64,000 nt of DNA from Chitinophaga oryziterrae. GTDB taxonomy: Bacteria; Bacteroidota; Bacteroidia; Chitinophagales; Chitinophagaceae. Shown piece after piece: positions 51,631-60,542 of the stretch. The stretch covers positions 17,331 to 81,330 of the forward strand of contig NZ_WRXO01000016.1 in the NCBI RefSeq assembly GCF_009758125.1, read 5' to 3'. The translations under genes and the position numbers were made by a program. How positions within the stretch are numbered: position 1 is the first letter of the stretch; each line of letters starts with the position of its first letter. Under the pieces are notes generated by a model, which saw only the letters and a program-made list of their open reading frames with translations, was not told the origin of the DNA and made no database searches.

Positions 51631-53025
51631 CTATTGATAAGTGTGGGGAAGTATAACGGTAAATGTGGTGCCTTTACCGGCGATGGAAGATACGGAGATA
51701 TGCCCTTTATGCAGCAGAACGATCTTTTTACAGATGGATAGTCCTAATCCGTGTCCACGGGTCTTCTGCGCATTAGCGCCCCTGTAGAAAGGTTCGAAGA
51801 TCTTATTCAGTTCTTCCGGCAGGATACCGATCCCATTGTCCGTAACCTGGACCTGTATATTATGGGTGAAGAAGTCGATGCTCACATGTGCGGCATTGTC
51901 CTTGGAGAACTTAAAAGCATTATCCAGCAGGTTAAAGAATAACACCTTCAGCAGGCTTTCGTTTCCTTCACAGATCAGTTCTGTATCCTGCTCCGGTACT
52001 TTGAGGAAACGGATGTCCACTTTGGGGCCCCGGCTGTTATCATTTACAGGACTGCGCTTCAGCCTGATCAGGTTCCCCATTTCCAGCAGCAGTTCGTCTA
52101 TCCTTACTTTATTAAAAATGAATTTCTGTTGATTCAATTCTGACTGTGCCAGTTGTAACAGTCCGTTACTGAGGTCCGACAGGTTCTCCGCATCTTCCAG
52201 TACGGAGGCCAGGATATCCCGATAGACTTCTTTCGTTCGTTCCTTGGATAACGTTACCTGCAACTGGCTGATAATAGCAGACAGGGGGGTACGTAGTTCG
52301 TGGGAAGCATTACTTACAAAACTCTTTTGCAGGTCAAATGCATCACTCAGGCGTTGCAGCATGGTGTTGAAGTTGGCCCCCAACTGGGCAATCTCATCTT
52401 TCCCTTTGGCGTCTACACTGTTCCCCTGCAGGTTATTGGCGTTGATGGTCTTCACCTGCCGGACCAGCTTGTCTATGGGCTGCACCATATTCCGGGCAAA
52501 GAAATAGCCGATGATGACCAGCAGGATTACAGCTACGATGATCTCTATTATGAGGATACGTTTTAGGTTCTGCAGGTTCTGGAACCCATATTTATCAAAA
52601 GAGGAAACAATTACGATAACGGATACACTTCCTTCTGTATAATATACACCTACCAGTTCTCCGTTAGCCCTTTCATGACTGAATTCCCCGTTCTTTCTGA
52701 TATAGTCCAGCAGGTAACGGGAAGTACGGATGGCCGTGTCTTTCAGGTTGGCGTAGAGTAAGTCGTATGAAGGATTGTATACCAGGATGGTTTCTTTATA
52801 GAGGTCCTGGAAGGTGGTTTTATCCAGTTTCCGGAGCAGGTCTATTTTCACCGTATCATCTTCAATGATCACGTTGGCAATGGAACGGGCGCGGTATTCC
52901 AGGCGTTCCAGGTATTCTGCCTGGCGTGACTGGGCAGAGAAATAATATGCCAGAATAGCAAAAGTGTTCAGCAGTACGAATGCTGAAATGGCGTAGGAAA
53001 GCGCTATTTTATATTTGATCTTCAC
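51631..53025 (-). CDS. Sensor histidine kinase
   Basis: 464 residues. Two membrane helices (~7-29 and ~157-178) enclose a periplasmic sensor of ~125 residues, then HAMP (~180-232), HisKA with His242 in SHELRTPLS, and HATPase_c with N box NLLDNAFKF, G1 DNGIGI and G2 RGHGLGLS. The start is GTG at 53025, which shares four bases (GTGA) with the stop of the response regulator. With the CzcS/CusS-like layout and nearby metal genes, a metal signal is possible, though the sensor domain gives no direct proof. Confidence 0.92.
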   Translation of the reverse strand: MKIKYKIALSYAISAFVLLNTFAILAYYFSAQSRQAEYLERLEYRARSIANVIIEDDTVKIDLLRKLDKTTFQDLYKETILVYNPSYDLLYANLKDTAIRTSRYLLDYIRKNGEFSHERANGELVGVYYTEGSVSVIVIVSSFDKYGFQNLQNLKRILIIEIIVAVILLVIIGYFFARNMVQPIDKLVRQVKTINANNLQGNSVDAKGKDEIAQLGANFNTMLQRLSDAFDLQKSFVSNASHELRTPLSAIISQLQVTLSKERTKEVYRDILASVLEDAENLSDLSNGLLQLAQSELNQQKFIFNKVRIDELLLEMGNLIRLKRSPVNDNSRGPKVDIRFLKVPEQDTELICEGNESLLKVLFFNLLDNAFKFSKDNAAHVSIDFFTHNIQVQVTDNGIGILPEELNKIFEPFYRGANAQKTRGHGLGLSICKKIVLLHKGHISVSSIAGKGTTFTVILPHTYQ

Positions 53026-53711
53026 TCTTCGGCCAGGAAATATCCCATCCCTGTTTTAGTATGCAGGAGCTTATTGGGAAAGTCTTTATCTATCTTTTTA
53101 CGGAGAAAGTTCATGTATACTTCTATCACATTGGTACCGGTGTCAAAGTCGATATCCCATACCTTTTCAGCAATGACCAGTTTGGAAATTACTTTCCCCT
53201 TGTGGAGGGCGAGGAATTCCAGTAGCTGGTATTCCTTGGCGGTCAGGGGGATCTTTTTACCACCTCTTATCACTTCTTTCTTTTCCCGGTCTATTTCCAG
53301 GTCTGCGATCACTATTTTATACTGGGAGTTCTGTTGTACTTCTGATCCTGCGCGTTTGAGGAATACGCGGATACGGGCCAGCAGTTCTCTGAAGTCGAAA
53401 GGTTTTACCAGGTAGTCGTCGGCGCCTATTTCAAATGCCTGCATTTTATCATCCATCCCACCCAGGGCAGTGAGCATGATAATAGGGATGCGGCTGTTCC
53501 GGCGGCGGATCACGTCGCATACTTCATATCCGTTGCTATGGGGAAGGTTCAGATCGAGGATCACCAGGTCGTAGTTATTGCTGGCGCCCAGGCTTTTGCC
53601 CATGCGTCCATCGTATGCAACATCCACTTCAAAGCCATTCTCTTCCAACCCCTTTTTAACGGCATTTGCTACTTTGACTTCATCTTCTACTACCAGTATC
53701 TTTTGCATCAT
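53022..53711 (-). CDS. OmpR/PhoB-family response regulator
   Basis: 229 residues. The receiver has the acidic pair in VVEDE, phospho-acceptor Asp53 (LVILDLNLP), Thr81 and Lys103 (YLVKPF). The winged-helix DNA-binding domain (~135-229) has IPLTAKEYQLLEFLALHKGKVIS and GTNVIEVYMNFLRKKI. It overlaps the kinase gene by four bases, so the pair is translationally coupled. Targets may include the adaptor-like lipoprotein downstream or the czc operon; this is inference. Confidence 0.93.
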   Translation of the reverse strand: MMQKILVVEDEVKVANAVKKGLEENGFEVDVAYDGRMGKSLGASNNYDLVILDLNLPHSNGYEVCDVIRRRNSRIPIIMLTALGGMDDKMQAFEIGADDYLVKPFDFRELLARIRVFLKRAGSEVQQNSQYKIVIADLEIDREKKEVIRGGKKIPLTAKEYQLLEFLALHKGKVISKLVIAEKVWDIDFDTGTNVIEVYMNFLRKKIDKDFPNKLLHTKTGMGYFLAEE

Positions 53712-53763
53712 TTAGCATTAGCTTTTATCCTACAAACACGGGACCCCGTATTATGTATCCTTG

Positions 53764-55734
53764 TTACCCTTCCAGTTCCATCAGCTTTTCGAACGCCTTT
53801 TCGTATTCTTCGTTTGCCTTTTTCAGGTCTCTTCCTATCTGGGCATATTCAGATTCTACCTGCTGGAAGCGTTTTTTATCCGCATATATTTCCGGATTGT
53901 TCAACGCTTCTTCCAGAGATGCCTTTTTAGTATTTAAAGCAGCCAGTTGCTCTTCCAGTTGCTGGAACTGCCGCTGCTGTTTCTGGATTTCCTTCTTTTT
54001 ATCTTTATCGATCGCTACTCCTTTAACAGGGGTATTAACTACTGGCGTTGCTTTTACTTCTTTTTTTTTTGACTCATTGCTGTCAGAAGCATTCGCCAGT
54101 TGTTTGGCAGCCGCTGCCTGTTGCTTTAAGGTCTCCGCCTGACGCTTTTTAAAGTCTTCCCACTCGGTGTAGGTGCCTTTAAATTCCTTGATCTCCCCAT
54201 CTACGATTTCCCATATTTTATTAGCCGTCTGACTCACAAAATAGCGGTCGTGCGATACGAGAACATAAGTACCGTCGAACTTGGATAATGCATCAATCAG
54301 CATTTGTACGGAGTTCATATCCAGGTGGTTGGTAGGCTCATCGAGCAGCAGGAAGTTCGCCTGGCTGATGATCGTTTTGGCCAGTGCCACACGTGCTTTT
54401 TCACCACCGGAAAGGATACGGATCTTCTTGTACACATCATCACCTGTAAACAGGAAGCAACCTAACAGATTGCGGAGTTCTACTTCAGAACGTCCGCTAC
54501 CGCAGTTTTTCAGTTCATCCAGGATCTCGCTGTCGAGGTCCAGGCTTTCCAGCTGGTGCTGAGCGTAGAAGCTGGTCACTACGTTATGGCCCGGGATGCG
54601 TTCGCCTTCCATTTCGTCTGTACCTGCGATCAGGCGCAGCAGGGTAGACTTACCCTTACCGTTCGCACCGATCAGCGCTATTTTATCACCACGGCTGATT
54701 TCAGCACGGGCGTTATCCAATATAGTTAAGGCGCCGAATTTCTTGCTTACATCGTTGAGGGTAGCAATGATTTTACCCGGTACTTTATCCGGTGTAAAAG
54801 TGATCCTGATTTTGGAAGGACCGCCATCTACCTGTTCGATCTTATCCAGCCTGTCCAGTCTTTTCATCGCACTCTGTGCCTGGGCAGCTTTGGATGCTTT
54901 GGCTTTGAAACGTTCAATGAAACGTTCCTGCTGACGGATATATTCCTGTTGGTTTTCAAAAGAACGCTGCTGCATTTCGCGGCGCATTTCCTTCTCTACC
55001 TCATAATCCTCATAGCTACCGGTGTAATGATGGAGCTGCTGCTGATAGAGTTCCACGATCTTGTTCACCATCCTGTCCAGGAAGTAGCGGTCGTGCGATA
55101 CAATGATCACCGCCCCGTTATAGCTCTGCAGGTATTTCTCCAGCCATTCGATAGAAGGAAGGTCAAGGTGGTTGGTAGGCTCATCGAGCATCAGCACGTC
55201 CGGCTGTTGGAGGATCAGTTTAGCCAGTAGTACGCGCATACGCCATCCACCGGAAAACTGGTTATAGGGACGGTCGAGGTCAGCGGTGCTAAAACCCAGA
55301 CCTTCAAGCACTTGTGCAGAGCGATGGCGCATGTTATAGCCATCCAGCGCTTCAAACTGGTGCAGCTTATCGCTGAATTCGATCAGGAGGGCTTCTTCCT
55401 GGTTGTGTTCCAGCTCTTTAGTGATGCGTTCGATGTCTTTTTCGATCTTCTGAGCTTCCTCGAAGGCGGTCATACCAACTTCCAGGATAGAATCATCGGA
55501 TTCAAAACTCAGCAGGTCCTGGTTGAAAAATCCAAGAGAAAGGTTCTTGATCTTGTTCACGCTACCCTTAGAAACAGAGTATTCCCCATTGATAACCCGT
55601 AAGATAGTAGACTTCCCGGTACCGTTCATACCTATTAATCCAACACGGTCACCTGGTACAATATGCCAGGAGGCATTCTCTACAATGGCTCTTGCGCCAA
55701 ACTCAAAAGTAATATCCTGAAGTGCTATCAGCAT
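53764..55734 (-). CDS. ABC-F family ATPase
   Basis: The start is ATG 55734 (MLIALQDITFEFG), behind a good -7 box; a longer frame to 55782 would overlap that promoter. The 656-residue product has two ABC cassettes: Walker A GMNGTGKST and GANGKGKST, signatures FSGGWRMR and LSGGEKAR, Walker B VLMLDEPTNHLD and FLLLDEPTNHLD, joined by a charged linker (~235-300). The C-terminal ~100 residues form a coiled coil (KKEIQKQQRQFQQLEEQL) as in Uup/YdiF types. It has no membrane domain; ABC-F proteins act on ribosomes. Confidence 0.92.
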   Translation of the reverse strand: MLIALQDITFEFGARAIVENASWHIVPGDRVGLIGMNGTGKSTILRVINGEYSVSKGSVNKIKNLSLGFFNQDLLSFESDDSILEVGMTAFEEAQKIEKDIERITKELEHNQEEALLIEFSDKLHQFEALDGYNMRHRSAQVLEGLGFSTADLDRPYNQFSGGWRMRVLLAKLILQQPDVLMLDEPTNHLDLPSIEWLEKYLQSYNGAVIIVSHDRYFLDRMVNKIVELYQQQLHHYTGSYEDYEVEKEMRREMQQRSFENQQEYIRQQERFIERFKAKASKAAQAQSAMKRLDRLDKIEQVDGGPSKIRITFTPDKVPGKIIATLNDVSKKFGALTILDNARAEISRGDKIALIGANGKGKSTLLRLIAGTDEMEGERIPGHNVVTSFYAQHQLESLDLDSEILDELKNCGSGRSEVELRNLLGCFLFTGDDVYKKIRILSGGEKARVALAKTIISQANFLLLDEPTNHLDMNSVQMLIDALSKFDGTYVLVSHDRYFVSQTANKIWEIVDGEIKEFKGTYTEWEDFKKRQAETLKQQAAAAKQLANASDSNESKKKEVKATPVVNTPVKGVAIDKDKKKEIQKQQRQFQQLEEQLAALNTKKASLEEALNNPEIYADKKRFQQVESEYAQIGRDLKKANEEYEKAFEKLMELEG

Positions 55735-55746
55735 TGTGTAAATTAA

Positions 55747-55778
55747 TTGAAAGGTGCAAAGGTAGTGCTTTATCTTTG
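55747..55778. promoter_or_regulatory. Overlapping divergent promoters of the ABC-F and DUF3347 genes
   Basis: On the plus strand TTG (55747-55749) and TATCTTTG (55771-55778) with a 21-base spacer precede the ATG at 55801. On the minus strand TACCTTTG (55757-55764) lies 23 bp before the ABC-F ATG at 55734, with TTTTTG about 17 bases upstream. The two elements occupy the same ~50 bp, so the two genes may compete for polymerase. Confidence 0.6.
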
Positions 55779-55800
55779 CCACAAAAAGCGAATATATAAT

Positions 55801-56379
55801 ATGAAGGGCATTATTACTATATCATTACTCTTTTATGTACTGATCATGACCGCGTGTAACCAGCCTGCGAAGCAGGAACAGCAGGAAAAACAGGCTGATC
55901 AGGGAGTGTTGCAGGCCCCTTATGCCGCGGAGTTCTATGATTCTCTACAGGTAACCATGGATACTTATTATGACCTGACGGAAGGTTTAACGGAAGGAAA
56001 TATCACTTATGCCGATAAATGGGCGGGATTACTCAGGCAGCATATTGATAGTCTGCCACTACATACCCTGCAAATGGATTCCAGTCACCTGGAACAGATG
56101 AAAACCAATGCCGGCAGTATCAGTGCGGAACTGACCGGCATGCAGGGGGAGAAGACCATGGAAAACAAGAGGGCCGCCTTTGAAATGGTGTCTGATATGC
56201 TGTTTGACCTGGTGAAAACCACTGGTTTAAAGGGTAAAACCGTTTACCGCCAGTATTGCCCGATGGCCTTTAATGACCGGGGAGCTTACTGGATCAGTAA
56301 GAGCACCGAACGGCAGAATCCATATTTCGGGAAGGATATGCTTTCCTGTGTACAGGTAACCGATAGTCTTAAATATTAA
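55801..56379 (+). CDS. DUF3347 lipoprotein, probable metal-binding
   Basis: 192 residues with a lipoprotein signal (lipobox MTAC, lipid Cys19). The mature part has DUF3347 features: a helical DSLQVTMDTYYDLTEGL start and the C-terminal YRQYCPMAFNDRGAYW and NPYFGKDMLSC, where Cys and Met residues could bind copper-type metals. DUF3347 occurs alone or at the end of CusB-type proteins. It is divergent from the ABC-F gene. With the stripped adaptor at 50722-51381 it supports a metal theme for this region. Confidence 0.82.
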   Translation: MKGIITISLLFYVLIMTACNQPAKQEQQEKQADQGVLQAPYAAEFYDSLQVTMDTYYDLTEGLTEGNITYADKWAGLLRQHIDSLPLHTLQMDSSHLEQMKTNAGSISAELTGMQGEKTMENKRAAFEMVSDMLFDLVKTTGLKGKTVYRQYCPMAFNDRGAYWISKSTERQNPYFGKDMLSCVQVTDSLKY

Positions 56380-56485
56380 GCTTGCTGTAGTGTTGATGCA
56401 GTCCTGCCTGTTAACTTCGCCCTGTGCAACCCAACAGTGTGTAACCCTTATTTTAACAGATGTAAAAAATGCCCATCAATTTACT

Positions 56486-56493
56486 TAACTTCG
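56486..56493 (+). promoter_or_regulatory. -7-like element before thrS
   Basis: TAACTTCG lies 65 bp before the thrS start and differs by one base from TAnnTTTG. The 5' leader between them (56500-56557) has no T-box or riboswitch pattern that I can see. Confidence 0.35.
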
Positions 56494-56557
56494 CAAGCCA
56501 ATTTTATAAGCAACGTAAAAGCAAACAACAATAGCTGAAGAATAACAGCTCAACAGT

Positions 56558-58498
56558 ATGATTAACATTACATTTCCGGATGGCGCAGTTCGTCAGTATG
56601 AAGCAGGAGTAACTGCAATGGACATTGCCAAATCCATCAGCGAGGGATTGGCACGAAAAGTTTTGGCAGCAAAAGTGAACGGGCAGGTCACGGACATGGC
56701 CCGGCCAATAACAACGGATAGTACCCTGCAATTACTCACCTGGACGGATACGGAAGGTAAATCCACCATGTGGCACTCTTCTGCCCACCTCATGGCAGAA
56801 GCCCTGGAATCCCTGTACCCGGGTGTTAAGTTTGGATACGGTCCTGCTATTGAAAACGGTTTCTATTATGATATAGACCTGGGAGACCGTACCATTTCTG
56901 ATGAAGATCTCAGAAAGATCGAAACTAAAATGGTATCTCTCGCAAAGGAAAACAGTGTGTACGAGCGTAAGGAAGTGAGTAAGGAAGATGCACTGAAGTA
57001 CTTTACCGAAAAAGGCGACCAGTACAAGATTGAAACGATCAATGAATTACAGGACGGTTCTATTTCCTTTTATACACAAGGGAACTTTACGGATCTGTGC
57101 CGGGGACCTCATATCCCTAATACAGGTTTTATAAAAGCAATAAAACTGACCAATATAGCCGGTGCATACTGGCGCGGGAACGAGAAGAACAAGATGCTGA
57201 CCCGCATTTACGGTATCACTTATCCTAACCAGAAAGAGCTGGACGAGTACCTGCACCTGCTGGAAGAAGCTAAGAAACGTGACCACCGTAAGCTGGGTAA
57301 GGAACTGGAATTGTTCGCTTTCTCCGAGAAGGTAGGATTAGGTTTGCCTTTGTGGCTGCCAAAAGGAGCGATGCTGCGCGAACGCCTGCAGAGCTTTTTA
57401 CAAAAGGCACAGACGGACATCGGTTACCTGCCGGTAGTAACCCCGCATATTGGTAACAAGAACCTGTATATTACTTCAGGACACTACGAAAAGTACGGGA
57501 AAGACAGTTTTCAGCCGATCCATACACCTGAAGAAGGTGAGGAGTTCATGCTGAAACCAATGAACTGTCCGCACCATTGTGAAATATACAAGACCAGCCC
57601 TAAGAGCTATAAAGACTTACCGGTGCGTTTTGCTGAATTTGGTACCGTGTACCGTTACGAACAGCACGGTGAGCTGCATGGTTTAACCCGTGTAAGAGGC
57701 TTTACTCAGGACGATGCGCACCTTTTCTGCCGCCCGGACCAGGTAAAGGATGAGTTCCTGAAAGTGATAGATCTGGTATTGTATGTGTTTAACAGTCTGA
57801 GCTTTACAGACTTTACCGCACAGATATCCTTACGCGATAAAGAGGACAGAAGTAAATATATCGGAACAGACGAGAACTGGAACCTGGCAGAACAGGCCAT
57901 TATCGAATCCGCAGCTGAAAAAGGTCTTAAAACAGTAACCGAGTATGGGGAAGCCGCGTTTTACGGTCCTAAGCTCGACTTTATGGTGAAGGATGCCCTT
58001 GGCCGTAAATGGCAGTTGGGAACCATACAGGTAGACTACAATCTTCCTGAGCGTTTTGAGCTGGAATACATTGGCGCTGATAATCAGAAGCATCGCCCGG
58101 TAATGATCCACCGTGCACCGTTCGGATCACTGGAAAGGTTTATAGCTGTGCTGATAGAACATTGCGGAGGAAAGTTCCCGCTCTGGCTGACACCTACACA
58201 GGTTAAAATATTGCCTATCAGTGAGAAGAACCAGGAATATGCAGAAAAAATAGCGAATTTGTTAAAAAATGCGGAAATTCGCGCTGAAATTGACGATCGT
58301 AACGAAAAAATAGGGAAAAAGATCAGAGAAACAGAACTGGCTAAAGTACCTTATATGCTGGTGTTAGGTGAAAAGGAAGCAACTGATAATAAAGTTGCTG
58401 TTCGCCGCCAGGCAAAAGGAGATATCGGCGTTATGGACCTTGAACAGTTCATTGAACTGGTAAAAGAGGAAGTAGCGAGCAAGAGACCTTTTGAATAG
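56558..58498 (+). CDS. thrS: Threonyl-tRNA synthetase
   Basis: 646 residues, full length. Domains in order: TGS (~1-60, MINITFPDGAVRQYEAGVT), editing domain with HSSAHLMAEAL, then the class II core with GMTPHIG-like VVTPHIGNKNLY, zinc-site MNCPHHCEIY, RYEQHGELHGLTRVRGF and motif 3 RAPFGSLERF, and the anticodon-binding domain (~545-646). It charges tRNA-Thr. infC follows on the same strand after 195 bp, as in many bacteria. Confidence 0.97.
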   Translation: MINITFPDGAVRQYEAGVTAMDIAKSISEGLARKVLAAKVNGQVTDMARPITTDSTLQLLTWTDTEGKSTMWHSSAHLMAEALESLYPGVKFGYGPAIENGFYYDIDLGDRTISDEDLRKIETKMVSLAKENSVYERKEVSKEDALKYFTEKGDQYKIETINELQDGSISFYTQGNFTDLCRGPHIPNTGFIKAIKLTNIAGAYWRGNEKNKMLTRIYGITYPNQKELDEYLHLLEEAKKRDHRKLGKELELFAFSEKVGLGLPLWLPKGAMLRERLQSFLQKAQTDIGYLPVVTPHIGNKNLYITSGHYEKYGKDSFQPIHTPEEGEEFMLKPMNCPHHCEIYKTSPKSYKDLPVRFAEFGTVYRYEQHGELHGLTRVRGFTQDDAHLFCRPDQVKDEFLKVIDLVLYVFNSLSFTDFTAQISLRDKEDRSKYIGTDENWNLAEQAIIESAAEKGLKTVTEYGEAAFYGPKLDFMVKDALGRKWQLGTIQVDYNLPERFELEYIGADNQKHRPVMIHRAPFGSLERFIAVLIEHCGGKFPLWLTPTQVKILPISEKNQEYAEKIANLLKNAEIRAEIDDRNEKIGKKIRETELAKVPYMLVLGEKEATDNKVAVRRQAKGDIGVMDLEQFIELVKEEVASKRPFE

Positions 58499-58693
58499 AC
58501 GTTCAGAAATACACAGGTTCATAAAATATATTTTTAACTGATTGAACTTTTGTATTTTCGGGTACGTTAATTGCTTGAAGTCCATATTAAAATAAGATAG
58601 TTCGTACGGTATTAATCTGGTTAAAAGTCAGATATTTATGACTATCATTAAAGATTATGGACAATTATTAATTTAGTAATTTTATTCTTTTTA

Positions 58694-59446
58694 ATGCCAC
58701 AAGGACCCAGACCAAGTAGTTTTAACAGGGGAGGAAGAAACCCCAATTTTCGCAGAGAACAGCAACAAGAACATCGTACTAACAGGATGATCCGTGTACC
58801 TGAGGTGCGATTAGTTGGAGAGAACATTGAGGTTGGTGTATACCGCACAGAGGAAGCCCTGCATATGGCAGAACAGCAAGGGTTAGACTTAGTTGAAATT
58901 TCCCCGAATGCCGTACCTCCCGTATGCCGTATCATAGACTATAATAAATTCCTTTACGAGAAGAAGAAGAAGGAAAAGGATATGAAGGCGAAGGCGCACA
59001 AAAGCGAGGTGAAAGAGATCCGCTTTACGCCTAATACGGATGACCATGACTTCGACTTTAAAGCAAAACATGCTGAGAAGTTCCTGAAGGATGGTAACAA
59101 GGTAAAAACATATGTACAATTCAAAGGTCGTGCTATCATGTTCAAAGAACGTGGAGAGCTGATCCTGCTGAAGTTTGCTGAAAGGCTGGCAGAAGTAGGT
59201 GTGCTGGAAGGTATGCCGACCATGGAAGGTAAACGTATGATTGCCATCTTCGCGCCTAAAACCGCTAAGAAGAAGATGGATACCAAAGAAGCGAAGGAAG
59301 AACGCCAGGAACGTCAGGAACATCGCCAGGCAGCACGTGAACAGAGAGACGCAGCCAGAGAGCCACGTCCTGCTCCCGCAGCTTCTGAAAGCAGACCTGT
59401 AGTACCTGCAGCTCCTGCCACGCCGCCGGAAAGCAAACCGGAATAA
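58694..59446 (+). CDS. infC: Translation initiation factor IF-3 with long charged C-terminal tail
   Basis: 250 residues against the usual ~175-190. The IF3-N domain has VRLVGENIEVGVYRTEEAL and LVEISPNAVPPVCRI; the linker is Lys-rich; IF3-C has EIRFTPNTDDHDF and FKGRAIMFKERG. From ~188 on there is an extra ~60-residue tail rich in Lys/Glu/Arg/Gln and then Pro/Ala. The start here is ATG 58694; many infC genes use rarer codons such as ATT, and an in-frame ATT at 58679 is possible but would add an odd LFFL stretch. A terminator follows directly. Confidence 0.95.
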   Translation: MPQGPRPSSFNRGGRNPNFRREQQQEHRTNRMIRVPEVRLVGENIEVGVYRTEEALHMAEQQGLDLVEISPNAVPPVCRIIDYNKFLYEKKKKEKDMKAKAHKSEVKEIRFTPNTDDHDFDFKAKHAEKFLKDGNKVKTYVQFKGRAIMFKERGELILLKFAERLAEVGVLEGMPTMEGKRMIAIFAPKTAKKKMDTKEAKEERQERQEHRQAAREQRDAAREPRPAPAASESRPVVPAAPATPPESKPE

Positions 59447-59478
59447 TCTTTAATTACTTGGTGCAATTATATCAAATG

Positions 59479-59506
59479 AACCCGGAGCTTTCGTTCCGGG
59501 TTTTTT
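59479..59506 (+). terminator. Intrinsic terminator after infC
   Basis: The stem AACCCGGA / TCCGGGTT has 8 pairs and an 8-base loop, followed by TTTTTT. It ends the thrS-infC transcript. Confidence 0.88.
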
Positions 59507-59540
59507 CATTTATATATATGTAATTATTTTCCTTTTCTTT

Positions 59541-60539
59541 GTGCATCAATCTAATATTTTGAAGAGAAAAGAATTGCGTGTCATATTGATATCGCTGATC
59601 GTGAGTTTTATATTAACAGGCACTAAGTTCACCGCCTGGTTTCTTACGCATTCGGTCGCTATCCTTTCTGACGCACTGGAATCTATTATTAATGTAGTAG
59701 CAGGTACATTTGCATGTTACAGTATTTATCTTACCGGTAAGCCCAAAGATGAGAACCATCCTTACGGGCATGGGAAAGTTGAGTTTTTTTCTATTGGTTT
59801 TGAAGGCGCAATGATTTTCATTGCAGGCTGTCTGATCTTATTTAAGGCAGGGCAGTATTTCTTTATCCCTGCTACCCTGGAGCATGTGGACAAGGGTATC
59901 TGGATAATAGCCATTACCGCTCTCTGCAATCTTTTTCTCGGGCTGTACCTGCTGCATTATGGCAAACAGACAGCGTCCGTTACTATTTCCGGCAATGGAC
60001 AGCATATCATGACGGATGTGTATAGCAGTGGAGGGTTAGTAGCCGCCTTATTGCTCATTAATTTTACCGGATGGACATGGATAGATCCCCTGGCATCTGC
60101 GCTATTGGGCACACTGATACTCAGGCAGGGGTACCTGTTATTACGACGCTCCATTTCAGGTCTGATGGATGAAACAGATATGCAGGTAGTGGATAATGTG
60201 ATCAGTATACTATCAACTCATCGTCGTCCGGAGTGGATCGATGTACATAATATGCGTGTGCAGCAGTATGGTAATAACTATCATATTGATTGCCATCTCA
60301 CCATGCCTTATTACATGGAATTAAATGAAGGACATGAAGAGCTGAAGGTCATAGAACGGCTGGTAAATACTGAATTTACTTCCGGAGAGACCGAGTTCTT
60401 TATTCATATAGATCCCTGTATCCCTGTTTGCTGTCATTATTGTCAGCTGACGGAATGCCCGGTACGTAAACATGCTTTTACAGGGATCATTCCCTGGACA
60501 AGGGAAAATGTATTACCGAACAGGAAACACGGAGGGTAA
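59541..60539 (+). CDS. Cation diffusion facilitator (CDF) transporter with Cys-rich C-terminal tail
   Basis: 332 residues from a GTG start at 59541; a TTG at 59559 is another option. It has six membrane helices with metal-site motifs SVAILSDALESIINV (helix 2) and HIMTDVYSSGG (helix 5), HPYGHGKVE after helix 2, and a ferredoxin-like cytoplasmic domain. CDFs export Zn2+, Fe2+ or similar ions by proton exchange. The last ~45 residues add a Cys-rich segment (DPCIPVCCHYCQLTECPVR) with six Cys, unlike most CDFs. It is 34 bp after the infC terminator. Confidence 0.9.
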   Translation: MHQSNILKRKELRVILISLIVSFILTGTKFTAWFLTHSVAILSDALESIINVVAGTFACYSIYLTGKPKDENHPYGHGKVEFFSIGFEGAMIFIAGCLILFKAGQYFFIPATLEHVDKGIWIIAITALCNLFLGLYLLHYGKQTASVTISGNGQHIMTDVYSSGGLVAALLLINFTGWTWIDPLASALLGTLILRQGYLLLRRSISGLMDETDMQVVDNVISILSTHRRPEWIDVHNMRVQQYGNNYHIDCHLTMPYYMELNEGHEELKVIERLVNTEFTSGETEFFIHIDPCIPVCCHYCQLTECPVRKHAFTGIIPWTRENVLPNRKHGG

Positions 60540-60542
60540 ATC

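Noticed and set aside
56380..56557. T-box or other riboswitch before thrS
   Set aside because: I found no T-box sequence, specifier stem or terminator/antiterminator pair, and T-boxes are rare in Bacteroidota.
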